Assembly (NCBI GenBank): GCA_964482205.1 | Contig: CAYZWI010000022.1 | Coordinates: 1 to 27,096 of the forward strand | From: JAZDGX01 sp964482205 | GTDB taxonomy: Bacteria > Eisenbacteria > RBG-16-71-46 > CAIMUX01 > WJJG01 | Length of the DNA stretch: 27,096 nt | Direction of reading: 5' to 3' | Part shown: one piece after another, positions 15,123-22,723 of the stretch | Layout: the number at the start of each line of letters is the position of its first letter | Numbering within the stretch: the first letter of the stretch is position 1 | Notes under the pieces: model-generated | Database searches by the model: none | Seen by the model: the letters and a program-made list of their open reading frames with translations, nothing else | Told to the model about the DNA's origin: nothing | Program-made: the position numbers and the translations under genes

Positions 15123-15767
15123 ATGGCGGGATACGGATACCGAGGACGGTACGGCTCTGTCGACGACGAACCGGAACGCGGCGGAATACTCAAGGTCATC
15201 TTTTCGCGCTTCTGGTTCCTGATCATTCCGCTGATCGGCCTCGTCTATGCAAACGCGCGGCAAGTGACGCCGCAGGTCGAGGCAGTGAAGAAAGAAATCG
15301 CGGCGGAGCAGAAGGAAAAAGAGAAGCAGCGCACGCAGACCTTGACCAGCGCGAACCCGATTCGTTTTCGCATCTCCGCGATCGAAGCGCTTTCCGATAC
15401 CTTCAAAGTCCGGTACACGAAGATCGATTCGCTGACCGACAACATCGCCACCTTCCTCGAGGCCGACCGCAAGGCGACCGCGCAACTGCACTTCGAAGCC
15501 GATTCCTTGCGCCAAGTGTTCGAGTCCTCCTCCGCCCTGGCGGCGGCCTATTCCGATTCGCTTCGCAACCTGACGCCGGTCATCGATTCGCTGGAAACGC
15601 TGATCGCCGATCGCAACCAGGAAACGCAGCGGCTCTGGGTGGAAACCACGCAGAGCTTCGACCTGACCGACCGGATCCTGAATCCCGGCTCCTACAAGAA
15701 GAAGTCCGCGCTCGTCACCGGTGAGGGCGAGTACCCCAACCGCGATGAGCTGGGCAAGAGGGAGTGA
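15123..15767 (+). CDS. Inner-membrane-anchored coiled-coil protein, function unknown
   Basis: A 214-residue protein I cannot assign to a named family. A cytoplasmic N-terminus (about 1-25, GYRGRYGSVDDEPER) precedes one transmembrane helix (about 32-49, FWFLIIPLIGLVYANA). A long charged helical region then runs from about 55 to 195, with heptad-like Leu/Ile spacing and repeated SDSL or IDSL turns (DSLTDNIATF, DSLRQVF, SDSLRNLTPVIDSLETL). It is probably periplasmic. The start at 15123 is chosen because the frame upstream runs across the predicted promoter and reads as low-complexity; a weak GGGAGCAGG ribosome site precedes it. It is the first gene of the envelope operon and sits two bases before the next gene, also a membrane-anchored coiled-coil protein, so the two probably work together. 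Confidence 0.72.
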   Translation: MAGYGYRGRYGSVDDEPERGGILKVIFSRFWFLIIPLIGLVYANARQVTPQVEAVKKEIAAEQKEKEKQRTQTLTSANPIRFRISAIEALSDTFKVRYTKIDSLTDNIATFLEADRKATAQLHFEADSLRQVFESSSALAAAYSDSLRNLTPVIDSLETLIADRNQETQRLWVETTQSFDLTDRILNPGSYKKKSALVTGEGEYPNRDELGKRE

Positions 15768-15769
15768 GC

Positions 15770-16750
15770 ATGCGGTTCGACGACGACCAGCCGAAGGTTT
15801 CGTTTCGTCCTTCCTGGAAGCACCTGCTGCACCTGATCGATCTCGCGATCATGGTGGCCCTCTTCTTCCTGGGCGCCCACCTGTACAACACGCTGGTGGG
15901 CGAGAAGAAGCTGGCCGCGTTGGAGCTGCAGCGCCAGGAAGGCCGGCAGACGGCCACCCGCAACCAGGCTCAGGCCGACTCGATTCTCGCGGCGGAGCGC
16001 GTGCGCCTGGAGGCGGCCCTCGCCGACAGCATCTCGCAGGCCGGGGAGCTCACTCGCAAGCGCGCGATTCTCGACGCCACCGTCGCCGAGCAGCAGCGGA
16101 TCAATCAGAATCTCACGCCGCTGATGGATGAAGTGTTCGACATGCAGTACAAGGCGACCACCGCCGTCAACGAGGTGCGCCAGTACCGCGAGGACATCGC
16201 GGCGCGGCGCACGCGCATCGCCGGGCTGGAGGCGGATGCGGCCCAGGCGGGCAGGGAGTTGGCCGAGGCCCAGGGCCGCAATGCGGCCGTCAGGCAGCGG
16301 CTCGCCCAGGCGCGCGATCTGCGCGCGAAAGATCCGAAGGGCGTGCTGCCGGATGCGTCGGGCATCGTGGTGCGCCAGGATGTCGCGACCAGCGGCGGGC
16401 TCACCAACTTCTCCTTCCAGCAGAATGTATGGTCGAACCAGGCGGTGGATGTCGGCTTCTCGCTGGGGCTCGGGCTGAGTTCCGACGACACTTCCGCGAA
16501 GGAATTCGGTCTCGTGGTCACGAGGCCGCTGATCCATCGGCGGCTGGGCCTCGATTTCGGCGCGGGCTATTCGTTGTTGACCGATTCGGGTGGTTCGGAC
16601 GAAGCGGGCGCGTACGCCTCCGCGAGCCTTCGCATCTCCCCCTTCTTCCGGGAGCGGTTTCATCTCGGGCTGGGGGCGCGGGCCGCGCGGGCTGCCGACG
16701 ACGAGAGCGAGATCACGCCCTTCATCTCGGTGGGATTGGGACGCCGGTAG
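15770..16750 (+). CDS. Membrane-anchored coiled-coil protein with beta-strand-rich (barrel-like) C-terminus
   Basis: A 326-residue protein without a recognised family. One transmembrane helix (about 20-40, LLHLIDLAIMVALFFLGAHLY) is followed by a long Ala/Glu/Arg-rich coiled coil (about 45-190). From about 200 to the end the pattern changes to alternating hydrophobic/polar strands (VDVGFSLGLGL, FGLVVTRPL, LGLDFGAGYSLL, AYASASLRI, FHLGLGARAAR, ITPFISVGLG), as in small outer-membrane barrels. The final residues are GLGRR rather than the usual terminal aromatic. The arrangement could bridge inner and outer membranes; alternatively the strands form a soluble beta-sandwich. The ATG at 15770 has AAGAGGGAG five bases upstream, overlapping the end of the previous gene, so the two are coupled. 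Confidence 0.72.
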   Translation: MRFDDDQPKVSFRPSWKHLLHLIDLAIMVALFFLGAHLYNTLVGEKKLAALELQRQEGRQTATRNQAQADSILAAERVRLEAALADSISQAGELTRKRAILDATVAEQQRINQNLTPLMDEVFDMQYKATTAVNEVRQYREDIAARRTRIAGLEADAAQAGRELAEAQGRNAAVRQRLAQARDLRAKDPKGVLPDASGIVVRQDVATSGGLTNFSFQQNVWSNQAVDVGFSLGLGLSSDDTSAKEFGLVVTRPLIHRRLGLDFGAGYSLLTDSGGSDEAGAYASASLRISPFFRERFHLGLGARAARAADDESEITPFISVGLGRR

Positions 16751-16835
16751 GGACGACCGGGGAGAGTGCCGGCAGCTTGAGGGGTAGCAGGACTGCGCGC
16801 GTGCGTCGCAAGGCCTGCGAGGCGGAGGCGATCGC

Positions 16836-17792
16836 GTGGAACGGACTCCATGGGGGAAGCGCCTGCTTCGGGCGCGCTTTTGGATCTACGCCCTCGTGGT
16901 GATCGTTCTGCTCGTCTTCCGAGTGGTCCCCAGCCTCCGTTCGGTGCCGGGCGCGCGCAAGGCCCCCTTCGGCGAGAAGGAGCTGCGCATCTCGGGGCTC
17001 GACAATGCGCCGCTTCTGATTCCGCGTCTGGTCGCTTTCTACCATCAGCAATATTCAGGCCTCCGAATGGAAACGATGCCCGGGGGAACGATCCGCGCGG
17101 TCGAGGACCTGCTGAACGGGCGGGCCGACGTCGCCTTCGTCAGCCGGCCCCTGACGGCGCCCGAGGATTCGGTCGTGCGCTCGGCCGGCGACTCGCTGCT
17201 GCTCTTTCCCGTGGCTCTTTCGGGCACGCTCGTGCTCACCGCGCGGTCGACGAATCTGGACAAGCTTTCGGTGGGGGGGCTGCGCAAGGTGCTCTTCGGG
17301 CAGCGGCCTGCAGAATGGCCCGGAACCGAGTCGGCGCCGGTGTATGCGCCCAGCCCTTCTTCCGGTTTCTGGGGAGCGGTGGCGAGTCAACTGGGGTTGG
17401 CCGATACGGTGGGCGCGAATGTCGAATGGACGGAGAGCGATCGCGAGGCGGCGCGCATGGCCGAGTCTCACCCCGGTTCGATCGCTCTCATCAGCTCCCT
17501 GGCCTTCGACCCTTCAGCGGAGCCGGGCCTGCGGCCCGTGCAGGTGGCCGCCGATCCGGGAACGGCCGCGGCCACGCCGACTCCTGATGCGATTGCGGGA
17601 GGGACCTATCCTCTGTACCACTACCTGTACGCCGCGTGCCGCAACCGCCCGCGCGCCCTGGCGGCCGGTTTCGTTTCCTTCCTGCACGGAGAGAAGGGGC
17701 AGATGCTGGTCCGGCGGGAGGGCTTTCTCCCTGCGCGGGAAATTGCCCGTGAGATCGAGCTTGGGCAAATGCCCGCCGGAATGCCAAGATAG
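16836..17792 (+). CDS. PstS-like substrate-binding protein anchored by an N-terminal membrane helix
   Basis: A 318-residue protein with a transmembrane helix (about 15-32, FWIYALVVIVLLVFRVV) and a type II periplasmic-binding domain (about 48-300) of the PstS-like family. The segment MPGGTIRAVEDLLNGRADVAFVSRPL (81-106) aligns by pattern with the GGGSGTG...DIANASR region of PstS. SR is kept (S103, R104), but the phosphate-cradling Ser/Thr-Gly residues are reduced to PGGT. There is no lipobox and no pstC, pstA or pstB nearby, so phosphate import is unlikely. PstS-like genes recur beside exbB-exbD-tonB and TPR genes in Bacteroidetes, from my knowledge of such loci. The GTG start at 16836 has GGAGG (16824-16828) seven bases upstream. 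Confidence 0.75.
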   Translation: MERTPWGKRLLRARFWIYALVVIVLLVFRVVPSLRSVPGARKAPFGEKELRISGLDNAPLLIPRLVAFYHQQYSGLRMETMPGGTIRAVEDLLNGRADVAFVSRPLTAPEDSVVRSAGDSLLLFPVALSGTLVLTARSTNLDKLSVGGLRKVLFGQRPAEWPGTESAPVYAPSPSSGFWGAVASQLGLADTVGANVEWTESDREAARMAESHPGSIALISSLAFDPSAEPGLRPVQVAADPGTAAATPTPDAIAGGTYPLYHYLYAACRNRPRALAAGFVSFLHGEKGQMLVRREGFLPAREIAREIELGQMPAGMPR

Positions 17793-17828
17793 GGAGCCCT
17801 GTACTTTCATGCGAGGAGGTGAACACGG

Positions 17829-19703
17829 ATGCTCGATCGTCCCATGAATCTTTTTGAAGGCATGAGCGTCACGACTCGCCGAGTGTGGCGCACTCGGCTG
17901 AGCGTCGGCCTGGTGATCTTGGCGGCTGCCTTGGCGCTGGTCATGACGGTGCAGGCCGCGAAGAAGAGCTACGACTACGACGACGATCCGGTGCGGCTGG
18001 GAGAAGAGGCCCTGCAGGCCGGGCGCATCGAGGACGCCGGACGGCTGTTCCGCGAGGCGCTCGACAGCGAGTGGAAGCTGGACCGCGCCTGCCTGGGCCT
18101 GGCCGAAGTGCTCCGTCGTCAGGATCACCCCGCCGAGGCCGAACCGCTCTACCGTCGCGCTGTCGAGGAGCACCGGGTCATCCGGAACGGGGCCACCTAT
18201 CCGGAGGCCAGCGCGGGGCTCGGTCTGGTGCTCTTGTCTCTGGGGCGCCCGGAGGAAGCGGAGGTCGAATTCAATAAGGCGCTCCGCGATGAGAAGAACC
18301 TGTGGCCCGCCAATTACGGAATGGCCCGCATCCTCATCGCCCAGGAGAAATACTCGGAGGCGCTGCCGTATCTCCAGAAGGGCAAGGGCCTGAAGAACGC
18401 GGCGGCCGGGCTGGATCAATACCACTTCGGGATGGCGCTGGTTCAGGTGGGATTGAACCAGGTGGAAGAGGCGGAGAAGAGCGCCGGCCTCGCCCAGACG
18501 CTCAATCCGAGCGTGCCCGAGTACGGCACGCTGCGCGCGGACATCTACAGGGCGCGCGGCGCGCCCACCCTGGCGATCGACGCCTACGAACAGGCCCTCG
18601 CGACGCCGGGGGCGGTGCCGACTCCGCGCGTCTATCAGGACCTCGGCGTCCTGTACGAGGGCGAAAGGCTCTTCAACGACGCCCTCCAGCGCTATCTGCT
18701 CGCGATCGAGCTGGATTCCACCTTCGCCCCCGCGTACAAGAGCTCGGCCCGGCTCTACGCGCTCGGAAACCAGACCGATCGCGCCGGCCGCTTCTTCCTG
18801 CGCTATTCGGAGCTCGTGCCCGAGGATCCGGAAGGGTGGTCGGGGCAGGCCGACGCGTTCATCACCCTCGGGGTCGCCAAGCGCGCCCTGGATGCCGCGG
18901 AGAAGGCCTACTCGCTCGACAGTACGGATACGCGGGTTCGCCTGAGCCTGGCTCGCGCCTTGTACATGAACAACGACCTCACCCGGTCGCAATGGCTCTA
19001 TGACGCCGTGTCGGATACGACCCTCTTCAAAGCGAACGACTGGGTGAATCTGGGGCAGATCGCGCTCTCCCAGAAGGGATTCGATCGGGCCGACGAGCTC
19101 CTCACCAAGGCGATCGCGATGGAGCCGGAAAATCCGGAGGCCTTCACCGCCAAGGGCAAGCTCTTCCTTTCCCGCCAGAAGCCCGACTCGGCGGTGGTGT
19201 ACTATCAGAAGTCTCTTGTCTTGAATCCGAAGTCTCTTGTGGCGAGAATCAATCTCGCTGTGGCCTACTTGCAGCTTCGCAAGTCCACTGACGCCGGCGT
19301 GATCCTGCGCGGGGTGATCAAGGAGAATCCGGGCTGGGCGCCCGCGCACATCTATCTCGGGCAGGCCTTGGTCATGTCCGACTCGCTCTCGGCGGGGCTT
19401 ACGGAGTACCGCAAGGCGATCGAGCTCGAGCCGAACAACCCCGCGGCGCTGCGGGGGGCGGGGTTCATATATTTGAAGCGCGGCGACTATGGGCAGGCGG
19501 AGACGGTGCTGGCGAAGTCGGTCCAGGTCGATCCCCGCAACGCGGACGGCTGGGCTTCCCTGGGAAGCGCGCAGGCGGGCTCACGGAAGATCGACGACGG
19601 CATCAAGTCGTTTGAGAAGGCGCTCGAGATCAGTCCGAATCATGAAGGTGCGTTGCGCGGGCTCGACGCCTTGAAGAAGGCCAAGAGCGCGGGCGCGCAG
19701 TAG
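17829..19703 (+). CDS. Large TPR protein with N-terminal membrane anchor or signal
   Basis: A 624-residue tetratricopeptide-repeat protein. An N-terminal hydrophobic segment (about 24-43, LSVGLVILAAALALVMTVQA) acts as signal peptide or anchor. About 15 TPR-like helical pairs fill residues 50-620, with recognisable repeats such as LGEEALQAGRIEDAGRLFRE and YRKAIELEPNNPAALRGAG. Its place is probably the periplasm, as a protein-interaction scaffold. The start has a near-perfect AGGAGGTGA ribosome site (17814-17822), the best in the window, implying strong translation. It lies 36 bp after the PstS-like gene and 47 bp before the STAS gene. Such TPR genes often accompany exbBD-tonB-pstS clusters. 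The specific partner is unknown. Confidence 0.85.
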   Translation: MLDRPMNLFEGMSVTTRRVWRTRLSVGLVILAAALALVMTVQAAKKSYDYDDDPVRLGEEALQAGRIEDAGRLFREALDSEWKLDRACLGLAEVLRRQDHPAEAEPLYRRAVEEHRVIRNGATYPEASAGLGLVLLSLGRPEEAEVEFNKALRDEKNLWPANYGMARILIAQEKYSEALPYLQKGKGLKNAAAGLDQYHFGMALVQVGLNQVEEAEKSAGLAQTLNPSVPEYGTLRADIYRARGAPTLAIDAYEQALATPGAVPTPRVYQDLGVLYEGERLFNDALQRYLLAIELDSTFAPAYKSSARLYALGNQTDRAGRFFLRYSELVPEDPEGWSGQADAFITLGVAKRALDAAEKAYSLDSTDTRVRLSLARALYMNNDLTRSQWLYDAVSDTTLFKANDWVNLGQIALSQKGFDRADELLTKAIAMEPENPEAFTAKGKLFLSRQKPDSAVVYYQKSLVLNPKSLVARINLAVAYLQLRKSTDAGVILRGVIKENPGWAPAHIYLGQALVMSDSLSAGLTEYRKAIELEPNNPAALRGAGFIYLKRGDYGQAETVLAKSVQVDPRNADGWASLGSAQAGSRKIDDGIKSFEKALEISPNHEGALRGLDALKKAKSAGAQ

Positions 19704-19750
19704 GCGCGTTCCGGCCCGCGCGCGGCGGCCGTGCCAGGAGGGAGGAGCGG

Positions 19751-20098
19751 ATGAGCTTGGAGAAACGCCTCGTTGGCGACATTCATGTGCTGGTTCCGCA
19801 CAAGAGCCTGGTGGGCGGAGACGAGACCCGGGAGCTGTCCGCGGCGATCCAGGAAGTGCTGGCCGCCGGCAAGCCGCACATCGTCGTCGACCTGGGGAAG
19901 GTCTCCTTTCTCAACAGCACCGGCCTGGGCGCGCTGGTCGCGGGCCATGTGAGCTGCAAGAACCGCGAAGGGTGGTTCCGGGTGGCGCGCACGACCAAGC
20001 GCATCGACAATTTGTTTCTCATCACGAAGCTATCGTTCGTCTTCGAGACCTTCGACACGGTCGAGGAGGCGTTGGTAGGGGAGAATCGTCCGGAATAG
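19751..20098 (+). CDS. STAS-domain protein, anti-sigma-factor-antagonist type
   Basis: A 115-residue single-domain STAS protein like SpoIIAA/RsbV. The phosphorylation-site region reads FLNSTGLGAL, with S56 at the place of the serine phosphorylated by partner kinases; the residue before it is Asn instead of the usual Asp. In the classical scheme the dephosphorylated STAS protein binds a HATPase kinase/anti-sigma factor and releases a sigma factor. No kinase, phosphatase or sigma gene is in the window. A GGAGGAG site ends four bases before the ATG. It lies inside the operon, between the TPR and exbB genes, so a local regulatory or structural role with the Exb motor is possible. Confidence 0.85.
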   Translation: MSLEKRLVGDIHVLVPHKSLVGGDETRELSAAIQEVLAAGKPHIVVDLGKVSFLNSTGLGALVAGHVSCKNREGWFRVARTTKRIDNLFLITKLSFVFETFDTVEEALVGENRPE

Positions 20099-20122
20099 AC
20101 GGAACGGAGGAGGCAAGGGCAA

Positions 20123-20839
20123 ATGAAGTCCTACATTTTCATTCCGATCCTGGTCGCAGCGTTCATCATCTCCATGGTGATCTACACCTATATGCTGCCC
20201 GACTTCATCAAGCTGGGCGGCTACCTGGTGCCGTTCCTGATCACGCTCTCGATCCTGCTCTTCACCTTCATCGGCGAGCGGCTCTTCACGATCCGCCGCG
20301 CGCAGGGCAGGAGCGACGTCGGCCGCTTCACGCGCAACCTGAAGAAGGCCGTGGACGCGGGCGAACTGGATGCGGCCATCGATGTCTGCCGCAAGCAGGG
20401 CGGATCGATCGCCAATGTGGTCGGGGCGGGGCTCGAGCGCTACCACGCGCTCTCCGATTCGAGCATGGACAGTGGCGAGAAGATCGAGGAGACCAAGCGG
20501 GCGATCGAGGAGGCCAACGCCCTCGAGATCCCGTTGCTGGAGCGCAACCTGATCGCGCTCTCCACGATCGCCTCGATCTCGACCATGGTGGGCCTGCTCG
20601 GCACCACGGTCGGCATGATCCGTGCGTTCCGCGCGATGGGGCATGCCGGCGCGCCCGACGCCATCCAGCTCGCGATCGGGATCTCGGAAGCGCTGATCAA
20701 CACCGCCGGCGGTCTGTTCATCGCGATCATCGGCATCGTGGTCTACAACGCGTTCACGAACCGGATCGACTCGTTCAACTTCATGATGGACGAGATCACC
20801 TACGAGGTTGTCCAGCTCCTCGAACGGAAGAAGAGGTAG
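20123..20839 (+). CDS. exbB: ExbB/TolQ/MotA-family proton-channel protein
   Basis: Inner-membrane stator subunit that with ExbD uses the proton gradient to energise TonB. At 238 residues it shows hydrophobic helices at about 4-23 and 33-52 and, after a cytoplasmic stretch, two long helices at about 146-172 and 187-212. The family signatures STIASISTMVGLLGTTVGMIRAF and ISEALINTAGGLFIAIIGIVVYN contain the conserved pore-lining Thr residues. It is followed after three bases by the first exbD, whose ribosome site (GAGG) lies in the last codons of exbB. ExbB and TolQ cannot be separated by sequence alone; the TonB gene in the operon favours ExbB. Confidence 0.92.
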   Translation: MKSYIFIPILVAAFIISMVIYTYMLPDFIKLGGYLVPFLITLSILLFTFIGERLFTIRRAQGRSDVGRFTRNLKKAVDAGELDAAIDVCRKQGGSIANVVGAGLERYHALSDSSMDSGEKIEETKRAIEEANALEIPLLERNLIALSTIASISTMVGLLGTTVGMIRAFRAMGHAGAPDAIQLAIGISEALINTAGGLFIAIIGIVVYNAFTNRIDSFNFMMDEITYEVVQLLERKKR

Positions 20840-20842
20840 GCC

Positions 20843-21298
20843 GTGGCCAAGCGGATTTCCGTCACGATCGACATGACGCCCATGGTCGATGTGGCGTTCC
20901 TGCTGCTGATCTTCTTCATGTCGACGACGCAGTTCAAGCCGCCGGAGCAGGTGTCGGTGTCGCTGCCCGCCTCCTCCTCGGAGATCAAGGTCCCCGAGAC
21001 GGAAGTGATCATGATCACCGTCACCAAGCAGGGGAAGTTCTTCATCGGCGACGAGACCGGCAAGGCCACCGAGATCGCCGAGGAGGATCTCGCCCGCCAG
21101 GTGCTGGAAGAGCGCGTCCGCAATCGGGCGGCGCGCGTGATCGTGAAGGGCGACAAGGAAACCGAGTTCGGGCTGATCGCCGATGTGATGTACATCATGC
21201 AGCACACGAACACGAACCGGTTCAATCTCATGACCGAGCTGCGGACCGAGCAGTATGGGACCGAACCGGGAGCCGAGGGCGCTCAGGCGGCCCAGTAG
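20843..21298 (+). CDS. exbD: ExbD/TolR-family protein, first copy
   Basis: A 151-residue single-pass inner-membrane protein, partner of ExbB. The transmembrane helix contains the essential aspartate (D16 in MTPMVDVAFLLLIFFM) that carries protons. The periplasmic domain follows, ending in a VIVKGDKETEFGLIADVMYIMQ block typical of ExbD/TolR. It has a GTG start three bases after exbB, with GAGG overlapping the exbB stop. The C-terminus (about 133-151) is acidic and Ala-rich. The operon has a second exbD, and the two share the block around the membrane Asp but differ in the periplasmic part. Confidence 0.92.
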   Translation: MAKRISVTIDMTPMVDVAFLLLIFFMSTTQFKPPEQVSVSLPASSSEIKVPETEVIMITVTKQGKFFIGDETGKATEIAEEDLARQVLEERVRNRAARVIVKGDKETEFGLIADVMYIMQHTNTNRFNLMTELRTEQYGTEPGAEGAQAAQ

Positions 21299-21322
21299 GG
21301 GCGCGCGCGCGAGGAAGAAATC

Positions 21323-21814
21323 ATGGGAGCCGTTGACACTCCGGAAAAGGCATCGGGCAAAGGCAAAGGCTTGCGCCGGCCCAAGCGCCGGGTGCGCATC
21401 CGCATCGACATGACGCCGATGGTGGATGTCGCCTTTCTTCTGCTGATCTTCTTCATGGTGACCACCGTGTTCCGCAAGCCCCAGGCGATGGAGGTCAATC
21501 TGCCGCCCGAGGGCGCGAAGGTGGCCGTGCCCCAGTCGAACGTGATGATGCTCTATGTCAGGGCCGACCAGAAGATCTACTATCGGATGGGGACCGGCGG
21601 CGTCTCGTCCACGGCCAAGAAGGATTTGATCGAGCTCTTCAAGGAACATGAGCGCCGCAATCCCGAGCTGATCATTCTAGCCAAGGTGGATCGCGCTGCC
21701 TCCTATGCGACCATGGTCGATGTGATGGATGCGCTGGCCCTCGCGGAGATGAAGCGTTTCAGCCTCATCCCCCTGTCGATCGAGGACGCGCAGGAAGTGG
21801 AGAGCTTGCCGTGA
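21323..21814 (+). CDS. exbD: ExbD/TolR-family protein, second copy
   Basis: A 163-residue ExbD paralogue with a longer basic cytoplasmic N-terminus (about 1-28, KGKGLRRPKRRVRIRI). Its transmembrane helix again has the proton-carrying Asp (D35, MTPMVDVAFLLLIFFMVTT). The periplasmic domain includes LIILAKVDRAASYATMVDVMDAL. A GAGGAA site lies six bases before the ATG. Its last four bases overlap the TonB start (GTGA). Since both ExbDs keep the Asp, they may form a mixed ExbD pair inside one ExbB ring. Confidence 0.92.
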   Translation: MGAVDTPEKASGKGKGLRRPKRRVRIRIDMTPMVDVAFLLLIFFMVTTVFRKPQAMEVNLPPEGAKVAVPQSNVMMLYVRADQKIYYRMGTGGVSSTAKKDLIELFKEHERRNPELIILAKVDRAASYATMVDVMDALALAEMKRFSLIPLSIEDAQEVESLP

Positions 21815-22581
21815 CAGCCAAGGCCACGCCATGGGCAATCCCTGAAGGGACAATCCTTCCGGTCGTGGATCCGGACCTGCATCCGCTCAAGCGGTTCGGG
21901 CAGCGGCTGCTGATTCGAAGCATCATCGTGGCCGGGTGCCTGCACTTGAGCATCTTCGGCGGCTGGTTGGCCGCCCGCGCGTACAAGCCGGCGCCGCCGC
22001 CTCCGGCGATGACGCTCGATGTCACCGTGAAGAAGATCACCTCGCCTGCGGACCTGGGAGTGCCTCCTTCCCTGACCCAGAGCGACGATGTCGCGGTCGC
22101 GACCGAGGTGGCGGTCACGGCGGCCCCCTCGATCGGCGTCCCGGAACCCGTGCCCGACTTCCAGGCCACGACGACCACCATGGCGACGACGACTCAGATC
22201 GCGGAAGCGCTCACGCCCGTGGATGTGAGCGACCTGCGCTCGAGCGCCGACTCGCTGGTGATCGACGAGAGCGTCTTCGATACGGCGAGCAACGATCCGG
22301 TGAGCATCAATGCCGTCCAGGAGCGGCCGGTGCCCATTCACACGCCTGCCCCGGTCTATCCCGAGATGGCCCGCAAGGCGGAAGCCGAAGGCGTGGTGAT
22401 CGTGCAGGTGGTGATCGACAAGGAAGGCAAGGTGTCGAACGCGGTCGTGATCGAAGGCAACTGGCTGCTTCACGAGGCGGCGATCGCGGCGATCAAGCAG
22501 TGGACCTTCAAGCCGGCCCTGCAGCAGCGCAAGCCGGTCGCGGTCAGGGTCAACATTCCTCTCCAGTTTTACTTGGACTAA
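21811..22581 (+). CDS. tonB: TonB-family energy transducer
   Basis: A 256-residue TonB protein that transmits ExbB/ExbD energy across the periplasm. A cytoplasmic N-terminus of about 34 residues precedes a transmembrane helix (about 35-56) containing a His (H45, GCLHLSIFGG), as at TonB His20 in E. coli. A short PAPPPP stretch and a Thr-rich linker (about 118-130) follow, rather than a long Pro-Glu/Pro-Lys linker. The C-terminal TonB domain (about 175-256) has the YP motif (Y183, P184) and ends AVRVNIPLQFYLD. The GTG start overlaps the second exbD stop by four bases. A strong terminator follows, so it is the last gene of the operon. Confidence 0.92.
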   Translation: MTAKATPWAIPEGTILPVVDPDLHPLKRFGQRLLIRSIIVAGCLHLSIFGGWLAARAYKPAPPPPAMTLDVTVKKITSPADLGVPPSLTQSDDVAVATEVAVTAAPSIGVPEPVPDFQATTTTMATTTQIAEALTPVDVSDLRSSADSLVIDESVFDTASNDPVSINAVQERPVPIHTPAPVYPEMARKAEAEGVVIVQVVIDKEGKVSNAVVIEGNWLLHEAAIAAIKQWTFKPALQQRKPVAVRVNIPLQFYLD

Positions 22582-22612
22582 CGACCCTTTCGGTTTTTCT
22601 CCTCCGTGACAG

Positions 22613-22638
22613 AACTCCCCGGCTCCGGCTGGGGAGTT
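22613..22638 (+). terminator. Hairpin terminator after tonB
   Basis: Perfect 8-bp stem AACTCCCC (22613-22620) / GGGGAGTT (22631-22638) with a 10-base loop and a T-rich tail (TTTCGTTGT). It lies 31 bp after the tonB stop and closes the nine-gene operon. Confidence 0.75.
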
Positions 22639-22723
22639 TCGTTGTCTAAGCCGTGCGTCTCTTGGAAGCGAGTCGGGCGATACGGGAAAAGGCGGGTGGC
22701 CCCACTCCTGCTACTCAGGGGCC

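Noticed and set aside
16836..17792. Phosphate uptake system
   Set aside because: Only a PstS-like domain is present; there are no permease or ATPase genes, and the ligand loop is reduced.
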